This document shows, in pieces, positions 25,616-34,639 of a stretch of DNA of 64,000 nt (positions within the stretch are counted from its first letter, which is position 1; each line of letters starts with the position of its first letter). The translations under genes were made by a program, and so were the position numbers. The stretch comes from Thalassobacillus pellis (GTDB lineage: Bacteria; Bacillota; Bacilli; Bacillales; Halobacillaceae): positions 372,001 to 436,000 of the forward strand of contig NZ_JAFBDO010000001.1 of the NCBI RefSeq assembly GCF_016908295.1, written 5' to 3'. A model generated the notes under the pieces. It was not told where the DNA came from. It saw only the letters and a list, made by a program, of their open reading frames with translations, and made no database searches.

Positions 25616-28045
25616 TTAATCCGTCCACTCCAATAAATTGGTCTCTACTATCGGCTCCCCGGCATCTTTTGGTACTCGGAAAGTTTTGATTTCACAAGGT
25701 TTGAACTTCGCAGTAATTTCCCTGTCCCACTTCGGCAAATGGATGGTCGCCATCGTGCCGTTATTGGAGGTTTCATACGCCCGGATGATCAAGTCATCAT
25801 TTTCCTCCGCCTGTTTCACTGAACTGACTATGATATTGTCCATTTCAACATGTAAAAAAGAATCCTTCTGCTTCAACGGGCCATCATGATAGGTTTCAAT
25901 GATCGTGGTCGGCCGTTGATTCAGTTCGGCTGCCCGTTTTACTGTTCCTGCTGACTCCCAGCTGTCCCTGTGGGGAAGCAAGGTGTAGGTGAAGGTCTGA
26001 ATTCCCTGGTCGACGAAGGCATAATGTTCATCTGCTGACGGTTGTTTTGGGTCATGATGCGCAAAAATCGGGCTTCGCAGCACTGTAACTGCCAGCTCTT
26101 TACCATGGATATCGAAGCTGTATTTGGCGTCATTCAAAATGCTTAAGCCATAGGATTCGCCTGTACCAGGATGAGTGCCTGAGGTGTCAATCCAGCTCTG
26201 ACCAGGCTCTTCCTCGCCGTTATTTTCTCTGACAATATGCCCATAAGGGATTTCGTAAGTGGATTTCCGGAAAATCAGATCGACCGGGAACATCAATTTT
26301 AATGCCTTGAACTGTTCCTGCCAGTTGACGGTTACGTGGACATCGATATGATTAAGCTCCCGGTACATCGTAAAGTCCTGGACTATCGTTGACTTCTGGT
26401 ACTCACTTTCAACTCGGATGACTGATTTTACTGGACCATGCTCTACTCGCTTTACACTTTTTGCCCGGAAGGTTCCGCATTTCTTATTGAAATGAAGCAC
26501 ATTATGGGACCAGGTATCGCTGACATCTTCCATGACAACCGGCCTTGCAGCAGGCTGTTCAAATAGCTCCACCTGGGCGTCTTTATCATACAAGCTGACC
26601 ACAAATCCCGTCTCTGGATCAATTTCAAGTTTAAAATTGTTGTTTTCCAGCCGGTGATCACTTGCCTGGACAGTTTTGTCGCCAGACCTTTCCTGGATGT
26701 CTGTTTTCTTCAGCTTATACACTCTGTAACCAAGCGGCGGAAGATCGGCAATAAAGCTGATTCTGCTCCTGCCATTTGACGTCGCCCACGACTGGACTGT
26801 CTGCATGGCTACTTCCTTACCTTCCTCATCGGTGAGAATATCACCCGGCTTCCATCCCCCAACTTCCTGTTCAACGTTAACTTTACTTGGCCAAGAATGT
26901 GGATTGAACACAACGATCGGCTTCATGCCCTCCTCCTGCTCAATCCCAATTTTCCATGAGAGGGATTGAATCGCATAATTCAGTCCTCTGCTGCCGATGG
27001 ACATCGCTTCTCCATGGAGATCTCGGGCATCATCATAAGCTACTTGAAGACTGGTACCAGCCAAGATGTCATGGAACTGGTTGAACAGAACATTTTTCCA
27101 TGCCCGGTCGTATTCTTTCGGATAAGGCTGACCTGTTATCCAGCTGGCAACAGCAGAAAATTTTTCTGCCTGCAGCAGCATATTTTCTGCCTGCCGGTTC
27201 CATTTTTTGATGCCGGAATGAACGGCGTAACAGCCGCTCGCGTGATGCTGTAAATCATCATGGACGACCGGATATGGCAAATCCCTTTTACTCAGCTGTT
27301 CGAAAAAGCGATTCGGGGTGCTGAGTACTAATTCAGGAAATTCGGGGTCTTCATTCAAACGGTTGATGCTCTCGAGGTTTTCAACAGTCGGGCCACCGCC
27401 GTGGTTTCCGACACCGTAAAAACACATCAGCTCATCAAAAGGTTTGGTCAACTCCCCGGCATTCCGCTTAACATGCTTATCCAGTTCCTTTCCCCAGGTA
27501 CAATATTCAAATGGAATCCGGAAGGTAAGCACACGGGATCCATCATCTGACTCCCACCAGAACAGCCTTCCCGGCAGACCTTTTTCCTGTGGGTTCGGCC
27601 GCATAAAAATATACTGATCCATTCCGCTTTTTTTCAAAATTTGCGGCAGCATACCATGATGACCGAAGCTATCCACGTTGTAGCCTACTTTAGCGGTTAC
27701 GCCGAACTTTTCTTTGAAATAACGCTGCCCGTACAATCCCTGCCTGACAAATGATTCCCCGCCCGGAATGTTGCAGTCCGGCTGGACCCACCAGCCCCCA
27801 ACGATTTCCCATCTGCCTTCGTTAATCCTCTGTTTGATTTCCTCAAACATTTCGGGGTCATTATTTTCCACCCATTCATAATTGGCTGCAGAACTGGAAG
27901 TGAAAACAAAATCATCATATTCGTTCATCCGATCCAGTGCTGACCGGAACGTCGCTTTTGTTTCCTGAAAGCCTTCCTGCCATTGCCAAAGCCACACCGG
28001 GTCCAAATGGGCATTGCCTATCATGTGTAACCTTCCTTCTTTCAC
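25616..28045 (-). CDS. GH38 alpha-mannosidase
   Basis: An 809-residue cytoplasmic GH38 enzyme. The GTG start at 28045 (AGGAGAGG 7 bases upstream) gives VKEGRLHMIGN, which aligns with the N-terminus of its paralogue at 47964-50387; a start at 28072 would add residues absent there. GNAHLDPVWLW carries zinc ligands H13 and D15, and YNVDSFGH the nucleophile D125. VGNHGGGPT and FHDILAGTSL follow, then the beta-sandwich domains. The two paralogues look about 70 percent identical by eye. It sits directly after the (alpha/alpha)6 and GH84-like genes. Confidence 0.94.
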   Translation of the reverse strand: MKEGRLHMIGNAHLDPVWLWQWQEGFQETKATFRSALDRMNEYDDFVFTSSSAANYEWVENNDPEMFEEIKQRINEGRWEIVGGWWVQPDCNIPGGESFVRQGLYGQRYFKEKFGVTAKVGYNVDSFGHHGMLPQILKKSGMDQYIFMRPNPQEKGLPGRLFWWESDDGSRVLTFRIPFEYCTWGKELDKHVKRNAGELTKPFDELMCFYGVGNHGGGPTVENLESINRLNEDPEFPELVLSTPNRFFEQLSKRDLPYPVVHDDLQHHASGCYAVHSGIKKWNRQAENMLLQAEKFSAVASWITGQPYPKEYDRAWKNVLFNQFHDILAGTSLQVAYDDARDLHGEAMSIGSRGLNYAIQSLSWKIGIEQEEGMKPIVVFNPHSWPSKVNVEQEVGGWKPGDILTDEEGKEVAMQTVQSWATSNGRSRISFIADLPPLGYRVYKLKKTDIQERSGDKTVQASDHRLENNNFKLEIDPETGFVVSLYDKDAQVELFEQPAARPVVMEDVSDTWSHNVLHFNKKCGTFRAKSVKRVEHGPVKSVIRVESEYQKSTIVQDFTMYRELNHIDVHVTVNWQEQFKALKLMFPVDLIFRKSTYEIPYGHIVRENNGEEEPGQSWIDTSGTHPGTGESYGLSILNDAKYSFDIHGKELAVTVLRSPIFAHHDPKQPSADEHYAFVDQGIQTFTYTLLPHRDSWESAGTVKRAAELNQRPTTIIETYHDGPLKQKDSFLHVEMDNIIVSSVKQAEENDDLIIRAYETSNNGTMATIHLPKWDREITAKFKPCEIKTFRVPKDAGEPIVETNLLEWTD

Positions 28046-28075
28046 TATTGATCCTCTCCTATCAAATATCACTGT

Positions 28076-29395
28076 TTACTTAAGTGGGAAATGGTGCTGA
28101 AAAACATTCACTTCACCTTTATCTACTGCATGCTCGGCGAAGAGATACATCGCCAGGGACCATGATTGGCCACCGTAACCCATCGGCCGTCCAGATTGGC
28201 CATGAAACCATTCATTGAATTCCCACTCCGCCTGTTTGCCGGTTTTGTTCATTTCAGCCAAACGCTCGAGCTGCTTTTCCGCCTCATTTCGTCTTCCTGC
28301 CTTTATGAGTGCAGCTACATAGAAAGCCCCGATAAATGGCCAGGCACCACCATTATGGTAATGATGCGGCTGGTTGAGGTTCCTGACTCGGTAATAATCG
28401 CGCCAGTCCTTGTCACCTGGATAAAGCACCGGATACAATGCCTGAACAGGAAATGGTTCATTCAGGCCGCATCCATGGATATAATCCAGGATTTTATCAG
28501 CCTTTTCCTGGTCAGCCACCCCGAAAATGATGGCCAGAAGGTTTGCGAGCGTGTCAAAACGATCGGCGTAATCTCGGAATGCCATATACGGCAGATAAAA
28601 AGGACGCTCTACAAGCTCAGTTTCCACCCTTTTCAGCGGATAGAGCCATTCCTTACGCTCCGTTGAAATCCAGTCATAATCATTCGGCTCTTCTGGACCG
28701 ACCCATAATAGGGTATTGATCTTCTTATGGACGTCTTTCGCATTTTCAAAATAAAATTCCCCGCCAAGTCCAAGAGCATCAGCCATTTTCCCCATGGATT
28801 CCCACGCGGCATAATACAGCACGTTATCAAACAGGACATTATAACGGTTAGCGAACAAATCAGCCCAGTCCATAGCTTCATGAACCTCTAACAGACCGCA
28901 CTCATTGGAATCCTGATAACGGAGCCACAGCAGTGCTTTTTCCAGGCTTGGCCATGCTTCCCGCAGTTCCTCCAGGTCGCCAGTGATTTCATATTGATAA
29001 AAGTGACCGATGATGTACCAGAGGTTTCCATCGACACACCCGGCATGGATGCTGTCTTCAATGGCGTGGCCTTCGCTTCCCCCTACCTCAAGCTTGCCTC
29101 CGTGAGCGATCAAAGCAGGGTCATCCACATTGGTAAAACCGACATTGTGCGGAATTTTTCCGAGATCCGTTTGGAACTTGCGCAGTGTTTCCAGGGAACG
29201 CCTATGTATGGCTGCCCCTTCTTTATCTTCGCAGAGCAGCAGTCCGAACCCGCAGATCATGCTGTCTCTGGCCCAAACCTGCTGGTAGGCTTGATTGGAC
29301 CCTAACAAGCCGAGTTCTCCTCCGTTGGATATCAGTTTTTCTTCTGCTTTCTGTCGTCCTTTTTCGATTAAAATTTTTTTCGTTAATTCAGTCAT
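28076..29395 (-). CDS. (alpha/alpha)6-barrel glycosidase, debranching/GH100-like
   Basis: A 439-residue cytoplasmic protein with the pattern of six-hairpin glycosidases of the amylo-alpha-1,6-glucosidase and neutral invertase type. QVWARDSMICGFG is near residue 40, IPHNVGFTNVDDPALIAHGG near 95 and HYHNGGAWPFIGAFYVAALI near 345. EFNEWFHGQSGRPMGYGGQSW near 390 contains a candidate catalytic Glu. The ATG overlaps the GH84-like gene by four bases. Automated pipelines would probably call it a glycogen debranching protein. Its place between an N-acetylglucosaminidase and a mannosidase makes glycogen an unlikely substrate. Confidence 0.7.
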   Translation of the reverse strand: MTELTKKILIEKGRQKAEEKLISNGGELGLLGSNQAYQQVWARDSMICGFGLLLCEDKEGAAIHRRSLETLRKFQTDLGKIPHNVGFTNVDDPALIAHGGKLEVGGSEGHAIEDSIHAGCVDGNLWYIIGHFYQYEITGDLEELREAWPSLEKALLWLRYQDSNECGLLEVHEAMDWADLFANRYNVLFDNVLYYAAWESMGKMADALGLGGEFYFENAKDVHKKINTLLWVGPEEPNDYDWISTERKEWLYPLKRVETELVERPFYLPYMAFRDYADRFDTLANLLAIIFGVADQEKADKILDYIHGCGLNEPFPVQALYPVLYPGDKDWRDYYRVRNLNQPHHYHNGGAWPFIGAFYVAALIKAGRRNEAEKQLERLAEMNKTGKQAEWEFNEWFHGQSGRPMGYGGQSWSLAMYLFAEHAVDKGEVNVFQHHFPLK

Positions 29396-30750
29396 TTTGC
29401 AACCTCCTCATGATGCACTTTCTTAAGTGCCCACTCAGCCAGCGGCAGTAAAATAGTACCGGCTATCCGTTTTGGATGTCTTTTCACCTTTTCCAAAGAT
29501 TCCTCAAGCTGGTTCAATGTCTTAGCATACGGCTCGTTTCTTTCGGTTGCCTTCAAAATGTTCAAAGAGCGCTGACCGACCCAGTACCATTCCCCGAGCA
29601 GATCGATCCAAGGCAAAAGATCATTACGGAGCTCATAATTACCCATGAAATTCTTCAGATGATAGCATGCAGCATCCACTTCCTGTAAATAATCCTCCAG
29701 CTCATCAACTGCCCGGTTGCCTAATACAGGTTTCCCTGCCTGCAGTTGATGGAAGGCATTGTCCGTTAAATGTTCAAGCTTTTCCGCCTCTGAAAACCCG
29801 AGACAGGAATGGAGCGAGTTTTCGGCAAATTTCCTTAAGTAAGGGGAGGAATCTCCGGCAATTTTCTGTAATGCCTTTTCCCAAGAATCCCAGGGCACAT
29901 AATGAACAGGATCACGAAAATAATCAGCGAACGTCAGCAGTGGGATTTTTGATGCTTCTGGCTCGATCATCGTGTTGATGACAAACCCTTTACTCGCCTG
30001 TGTCAAATTACTTCCCCTTCCAGTAATCGGCCCGATGTGCATTTCCGGCTGCATAGCGAGATCATTGACGGGATAGTTATCCCAAATAATCGGCTGTCGC
30101 TTGACGGCGTTTCCGAAAGCATCGACTTCATCTGCAGGCATTGTCGGTGAACAGATTTCCGGTCCTGTGTAAAAAATATCAACTTCGGGATACAGTCCAT
30201 CGCCGAGCTCATGAATATAACTGCTGAACGGAGAGCTGCCATGATAATCAGTCGGACACATCATCAGACTGCAGTCCTGATCAAGCGATTTCAGCCAATC
30301 ATATAAGTCATTGCAGACGAACTGATGGGCCTCTGCATAGGATCGGAATTTCTGCTTTTCTTCTTCATAACGGAATTCCGATGAGATATCATCCAATAAA
30401 ATGCAAAATGTCCGTACCCCAATATCGTAAAAAGTACGGAATTTTGCTTTGATGATATTCATATCTTCCTGGGAGGCATAATTCATCGATACCCCTGAGC
30501 CCAGAGAGAAACAGAATTCGATGCCAGCTTCCTTGGAGATCTGGATTGTTTCCCTGAATCGCTCCATCACTTCGTCCGGATACGGAGCCCGCCAATGATT
30601 ACGATGGAGCCGGTCATTTTTAGGACCGTAAATATAGAGATTGAAGTCTTGTTCTCCCAAAAACTGAATCATATCGTTTCTTTGCGGAAATGTATAAAAA
30701 TTGCCGTAGAACCCTTCAATGACGCCTCTTATTTCAAATGGTGTATCCAT
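29392..30750 (-). CDS. GH84-like beta-N-acetylglucosaminidase
   Basis: A 452-residue enzyme with the GH84 (O-GlcNAcase/NagJ/hyaluronidase) catalytic fold. IRGVIEGFYG at 7-16 begins the barrel. The catalytic aspartate pair D120-D121 sits in ILLDDISSEF, and WDNYPVND and MIEPEASKIPL are further family motifs. These enzymes use the substrate's N-acetyl group as nucleophile. ATG 30750 is chosen because AAAGGAG is 5 bases upstream; a longer frame to 30972 exists only because it reads through the GC-rich repeat at 30811-30905. No signal peptide, unusual for clostridial relatives that act outside the cell. Confidence 0.87.
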   Translation of the reverse strand: MDTPFEIRGVIEGFYGNFYTFPQRNDMIQFLGEQDFNLYIYGPKNDRLHRNHWRAPYPDEVMERFRETIQISKEAGIEFCFSLGSGVSMNYASQEDMNIIKAKFRTFYDIGVRTFCILLDDISSEFRYEEEKQKFRSYAEAHQFVCNDLYDWLKSLDQDCSLMMCPTDYHGSSPFSSYIHELGDGLYPEVDIFYTGPEICSPTMPADEVDAFGNAVKRQPIIWDNYPVNDLAMQPEMHIGPITGRGSNLTQASKGFVINTMIEPEASKIPLLTFADYFRDPVHYVPWDSWEKALQKIAGDSSPYLRKFAENSLHSCLGFSEAEKLEHLTDNAFHQLQAGKPVLGNRAVDELEDYLQEVDAACYHLKNFMGNYELRNDLLPWIDLLGEWYWVGQRSLNILKATERNEPYAKTLNQLEESLEKVKRHPKRIAGTILLPLAEWALKKVHHEEVAK

Positions 30751-30810
30751 AATTACTCCTTTCATATTTAAAATTTGTCTGCAATACCAGCCAGATAAGA
30801 GGTCAGGAAA

Positions 30811-30905
30811 CAACGCTTTCCAAGGGTAAGCAGCAAGCACCCTCCGCTCGTTCCTCGCGCGCGGGGTCTCGCTTTGCTTACTTTCCCGTAGGAGTCTCGT
30901 CATTT
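30811..30905. repeat. GC-rich intergenic repeat, CGCTTTCC...GGAGTCTCG type
   Basis: The stretch between the SIS and GH84-like genes is much richer in GC than its flanks and contains GCTTTCC, GCAGCAAGC, a CGCGCGCGGGGTCTCGC core and CCCGTAGGAGTCTCG. This resembles a repeat family common between Bacillus genes. Its left part matches 50443-50475 (ACTTTCCGCGGGCAAGCAGC...). It interrupts an otherwise tight operon. Confidence 0.6.
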
Positions 30906-30985
30906 CCCTTCCCTTAATAACAATATAATTAGACCATGGAAGCTTCCTAATAACTCTGCCCATACCAACCATTAAAGTTCGGATT

Positions 30986-31585
30986 TCAAGGTCTGGTGGT
31001 TTGGGGCTGATCTTGTGATGTTTCGTGTTTTTTCCTTATGTACTGGGAAATGACATGATTGACGAACATATGGACATCCTCGACAATCCCGTAATCATCT
31101 GAAGGAATAACAATGGCGAGGTCCGAATAGTCCTTCATTTTCCCTTGTCTGTTCCCGATAAGAGAAGCTGTGGCAGCTCCCTTCTCCTGGGCGAATGCAA
31201 GCGCATTGCTGACATTTTCCGATTGACCGGACACGGACAGGCCAATCAAAAGGTCGCCTGGATCGAGGCGGTTTTTCAGCTGCTCGACAAAAATTGCTCC
31301 ATAGCTGATGTCATTTCCGAGAGCAGATACCCAAGCCATGTTATCCGCCAGACTGGTCACCTTAAAGCGTTTGCTGTCAGCTACATTCACTCCCTTGCCA
31401 AAATCACATGCCCAGTGAGCGGCAGTGGCAGCACTTCCTCCATTACCGATTACAAACACTTGTTTATCTGCAGTTAGCACTTTGTCCAGTTCCGCATAAA
31501 GAGCTGCAATTTTCTCAAAATCAAGCCCGTCCACTGTTTCTATGAAGTCCCTTTTATACGTCTGGTAATAATCCCGAAACACCAT
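30986..31585 (-). CDS. SIS-domain phosphosugar isomerase-like protein
   Basis: A 199-residue protein consisting of one SIS domain, resembling GmhA and related phosphosugar isomerases or binding proteins. GNGGSAATAAHWACDFGKG (about 47-65) is the substrate loop. GLSVSGQSENVSNAL (about 115-129) is the second phosphosugar-binding loop. It follows a ROK kinase gene by 8 bases. The same ROK/SIS pairing recurs at 56031-57634, so a kinase-isomerase step on one imported sugar is likely. Which sugar is unknown. Confidence 0.88.
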   Translation of the reverse strand: MVFRDYYQTYKRDFIETVDGLDFEKIAALYAELDKVLTADKQVFVIGNGGSAATAAHWACDFGKGVNVADSKRFKVTSLADNMAWVSALGNDISYGAIFVEQLKNRLDPGDLLIGLSVSGQSENVSNALAFAQEKGAATASLIGNRQGKMKDYSDLAIVIPSDDYGIVEDVHMFVNHVISQYIRKKHETSQDQPQTTRP

Positions 31586-31593
31586 TTCTCCTC

Positions 31594-32619
31594 CTAACCC
31601 ATTACAAGGCTGGCAGCACCAACAAGAGCAGCCTGGTAGCCGAGCCCAGTCGTAATAATAGGAATCGTTTTGTTACAGTCATCAATCACCCCTTCAGTCA
31701 CAATCCGTCTTATTGCTGATTCATAAAGGTCGAAAGAAAGACTTACCCCTCCTCCAATGATGATTGCGCCTGGATTGAAGATGTTGATACAATAGGAGAA
31801 TGCCCTCCCAAGGTACGTTCCTGCTTGTTCATAAATATCGATCGCTTCAGGCACACCTTGTCTGGCAGCATTGGCAAGACTTTCAGCTGAAAGTTCTCTT
31901 TGTCCATTTTTAAAAAATCGGGCAAGTGACGACTCTGGCTCGTTTCGTATGACAGTGGCAGCAGCCCGTGTAATTGCTGTGCCTGAGGCATGCGCCTCAA
32001 GACAGCCATTATTTCCGCAGCCACAAGGCAATCCTTTATCCCAGTCGACCATCACATGGCCGATTTCCCCTGCAAGCTGATGCTCACCTGCAACGACCTC
32101 ATTATTAATAACTAATCCGCCGCCAATTCCTGTACTGATCGTCACCCACAGAAAACTGTCGTAATACTTTCCTTTTCCAAACTTTTGCTCACCACCGGCA
32201 CAAGCATTGACATCATTGGCGACCTCCACTGGGATTTCCGGCCATTTTTCCTGAAGGAATGATCGGACGTTAACGTTTCTCCAGCCAAGGAATGGAGCGA
32301 AAACCAACTTTCCCGCAGACGGATCGGCAAGGCCCGGCACATTGACACCGATGCCGATAAGTGACTTTATATCCGCACCGAGTGCTCCCAGGCATAAGTT
32401 GAGAGCCTCGACAGCCTTCAACAAATGTGCCTCTGGATCAGATTCCGGATTGGTAGGGAATTGGCGGTGTATTTTCACATTGCCCGCTCTATCTGCTAAC
32501 CCGACAAGTGTTTTGGTACCGCCAATATCAATTCCGGCTGCATATGGAGTGTATTCGCTCGTCTTTTGTTCAGCCGCAGACATTGTCTTGGCATACCCGA
32601 GTTGTGCACGGTCACTCAT
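31594..32619 (-). CDS. ROK-family sugar kinase
   Basis: A 341-residue cytoplasmic kinase of the ROK family (glucokinase, N-acetylmannosamine or N-acetylglucosamine kinase relatives). GIDIGGTKTLVG at 29-40 is the ATP phosphate loop, and GEIGHVMVDWD contains the substrate-binding EIGH. The zinc motif CGCGNNGCLEAHASG is intact. No helix-turn-helix precedes the kinase, so it is an enzyme rather than a repressor. ATG 32619 has AAGGAG 7 bases upstream; a start at 32649 lacks one. It lies between the permease gene and the SIS gene. Confidence 0.9.
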   Translation of the reverse strand: MSDRAQLGYAKTMSAAEQKTSEYTPYAAGIDIGGTKTLVGLADRAGNVKIHRQFPTNPESDPEAHLLKAVEALNLCLGALGADIKSLIGIGVNVPGLADPSAGKLVFAPFLGWRNVNVRSFLQEKWPEIPVEVANDVNACAGGEQKFGKGKYYDSFLWVTISTGIGGGLVINNEVVAGEHQLAGEIGHVMVDWDKGLPCGCGNNGCLEAHASGTAITRAAATVIRNEPESSLARFFKNGQRELSAESLANAARQGVPEAIDIYEQAGTYLGRAFSYCINIFNPGAIIIGGGVSLSFDLYESAIRRIVTEGVIDDCNKTIPIITTGLGYQAALVGAASLVMG

Positions 32620-32694
32620 ATGGCCACTCCTTAAAAACCTATGATTCACACTTTCTTAACGTGGATGCGTCACTTGGTTGAGGGACTTTTACGT

Positions 32695-32732
32695 TAAAAA
32701 AATGTATACTTTCCGAACGTACTAAAAAGTAT
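32695..32732 (-). terminator. Weak hairpin after permease gene
   Basis: On the minus strand ATACTTT (32732-32726) can pair with AAAGTAT (32712-32706), then seven T residues follow. The stem is AT-rich and overlaps the permease's 3' region, so it more likely attenuates than stops transcription between the transporter and the ROK gene. Confidence 0.35.
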
Positions 32733-33607
32733 TAACCTTTACTTCCTGAAGTAATGTTCATGCCTTCAATAAAGTAGCGCTGGAAGATAAAGAACAGCAC
32801 GATTACCGGAAGAAGTACCATCAAAGAACCTGCCATCAGGTAGTTCCATTGAGTGGATATTTCCCCTTTGAACACCTGCAGGCCGATCTGTAAAGAGTAA
32901 AGAGACTCATCATTAACATAGAGTAAAGGCCCAAGAAAGTCGTTCCAGGCTCCGTTGAAGGAAAAGATCGCAACGGTGGCAATAGCGGGCTTTGCCAGTG
33001 GAACAGCAATTTTCCACCAAATATAGAAGTGGTTCGCTCCATCGATTTTCGCCGCTTCGATCAGCTCATTCGGAATCGTCAGAAAGAATTGACGGAGCAG
33101 AAAGATGAAAAAGGCGCTTCCGAACAATGATGGCACAATGAGGGGCAGGTAGGTGTTCAGCCAGCCCAGTTTTGAAAATACGATATACTGCGGAATCATC
33201 GTAACGAAACCTGGAATCATCATGGTGGCGAGAACCAGTGCGAACAGGACGTTTTTGAACCGGAACTTCACTTTAGCGAATCCGTAAGCTACAAAGGAAT
33301 TCGAGAAAACACTCCCGATGACACAGCATGCTGTAATGAAAAGTGTATTCAGCGTATAGCGGGTGAAGGGAGCTGACTTCCACGTTTCCACATAGTTCTG
33401 GAAATGGAAATCCTCCGGTATGAAAGTCGGCGGGAATTGCATGATTTCCCGCATGGATTTAAGGGATGTTGCAAGCATCCACCAAACAGGCGACAGGATT
33501 AGCAGGCTTCCCAATATAAGAATTGTTGTGACCACTATCTGCATGATTCTTTTTCGTACTTTCACACTCTGGAAGTAACTTGATCTTTTATCGGCAAATG
33601 TACTCAT
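32732..33607 (-). CDS. ABC sugar permease, MalG type (CUT1)
   Basis: A 291-residue permease with six predicted helices and EAA loop EAAKIDGANHFYIWWKIAVP. It shares one base with the preceding MalF-type gene, implying coupled translation. It works with the binding lipoprotein at 34640-35950, and no ATPase gene is present. Position upstream of ROK, SIS, GH84-like and GH38 genes suggests the transporter brings in a mannose- or N-acetylglucosamine-containing oligosaccharide. Confidence 0.92.
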   Translation of the reverse strand: MSTFADKRSSYFQSVKVRKRIMQIVVTTILILGSLLILSPVWWMLATSLKSMREIMQFPPTFIPEDFHFQNYVETWKSAPFTRYTLNTLFITACCVIGSVFSNSFVAYGFAKVKFRFKNVLFALVLATMMIPGFVTMIPQYIVFSKLGWLNTYLPLIVPSLFGSAFFIFLLRQFFLTIPNELIEAAKIDGANHFYIWWKIAVPLAKPAIATVAIFSFNGAWNDFLGPLLYVNDESLYSLQIGLQVFKGEISTQWNYLMAGSLMVLLPVIVLFFIFQRYFIEGMNITSGSKG

Positions 33608-34563
33608 TATTTATCCTCCCCTTCATAATGTACCCACCGAGGAGCGAGCTTGATATTAATCAGCGTCAGAATCAGGATGATGACAAACAGCACCCAGGAC
33701 ATTCCCATGGCATATCCCATGTCGAACGATTCAAAGGCGTTGTTCCACATGTGGAGATTGAAAAAAACAAGGGAATTAGCAGGCCCACCGTTACCACTCT
33801 CTGTCATAACGTATGCTTCCTGGAAAACCTGGAACCCACCGATGAGGCTGGTCACAAGATCAAAGAAAATGACTGGTGTGATCATCGGCAAGGTAATGTG
33901 ACGGAAACGGTGAAACGCATTCGCTCCATCAATTTCTGCTGCTTCATATAACGTTTTCGGGACACCTTGAAGGCTGGCTAAATAAAGAAGCATTCCTCCG
34001 CCCAGGCTCCAAAGTTTCATGAAAATCAAAGCCGGCTTCGTCCATTGCGGGTCAAATAACCATGCAGGTCCCTGAATGCCTACGAAAGCGAGCAATGTGT
34101 TGATAAGACCAGTCGATGGAGCAAGTAATTGCATCCAAAGCAAGTAAACGCCGACGCCGGACAGGACTGCAGGCAGGTAGAAAATCGTCCGGTAGAACCT
34201 CATTCCAGGCACGCCCTGGTTCAACAGAACCGCAAGCAGTACGGCCCCTGCAGTAGTCAAGGGTACAGAAAAGGCGACATAATAAAGAGTGTTATACAGC
34301 GATGTCCAGAATAAGGAATCCTGTGTGAACATTTTTATGTAATTTTCAAATCCAATGAATTCCATTTGTGACGTGACATCGTAGTTGGTGAAGCTGGCGT
34401 AAAGCGAAAACAGCAGCGGCCCGGCTGTAATAAACAAGAAACCAATGATCCATGGTGTCAAAAACACAAAACCCTGCAGCTCTTCTTTCCGCTGGATAGT
34501 CATATGCTTGTGGGCTTTTTTGGTTTTCGTTTTAGAGATAGCAGTCCTTTCTACTTTTTCCAT
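33607..34563 (-). CDS. ABC sugar permease, MalF type (CUT1)
   Basis: A 318-residue permease with a basic, Lys-rich N-terminus (SKTKTKKAHKH), six predicted helices and EAA loop EAAEIDGANAFHRFRHITLP. ATG 34563 is preferred because AAAGGAG lies 7 bases upstream; an in-frame extension to 34629 has no such support. It is the second gene of the transporter operon that starts at 35950. Confidence 0.92.
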   Translation of the reverse strand: MEKVERTAISKTKTKKAHKHMTIQRKEELQGFVFLTPWIIGFLFITAGPLLFSLYASFTNYDVTSQMEFIGFENYIKMFTQDSLFWTSLYNTLYYVAFSVPLTTAGAVLLAVLLNQGVPGMRFYRTIFYLPAVLSGVGVYLLWMQLLAPSTGLINTLLAFVGIQGPAWLFDPQWTKPALIFMKLWSLGGGMLLYLASLQGVPKTLYEAAEIDGANAFHRFRHITLPMITPVIFFDLVTSLIGGFQVFQEAYVMTESGNGGPANSLVFFNLHMWNNAFESFDMGYAMGMSWVLFVIILILTLINIKLAPRWVHYEGEDK

Positions 34564-34639
34564 CTTTCCATCTCCTTTGAAGTAAATAGGAAGGAGTGGA
34601 CTAATTCTAGCCACTCCTTCATGATGCAACTTTCTGCTA

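Noticed and set aside
30751-30972. N-terminal extension of the GH84-like frame
   Set aside because: It reads through the GC-rich intergenic repeat and gives an unlikely sequence, while ATG 30750 has a good ribosome binding site and begins right at the family fold.
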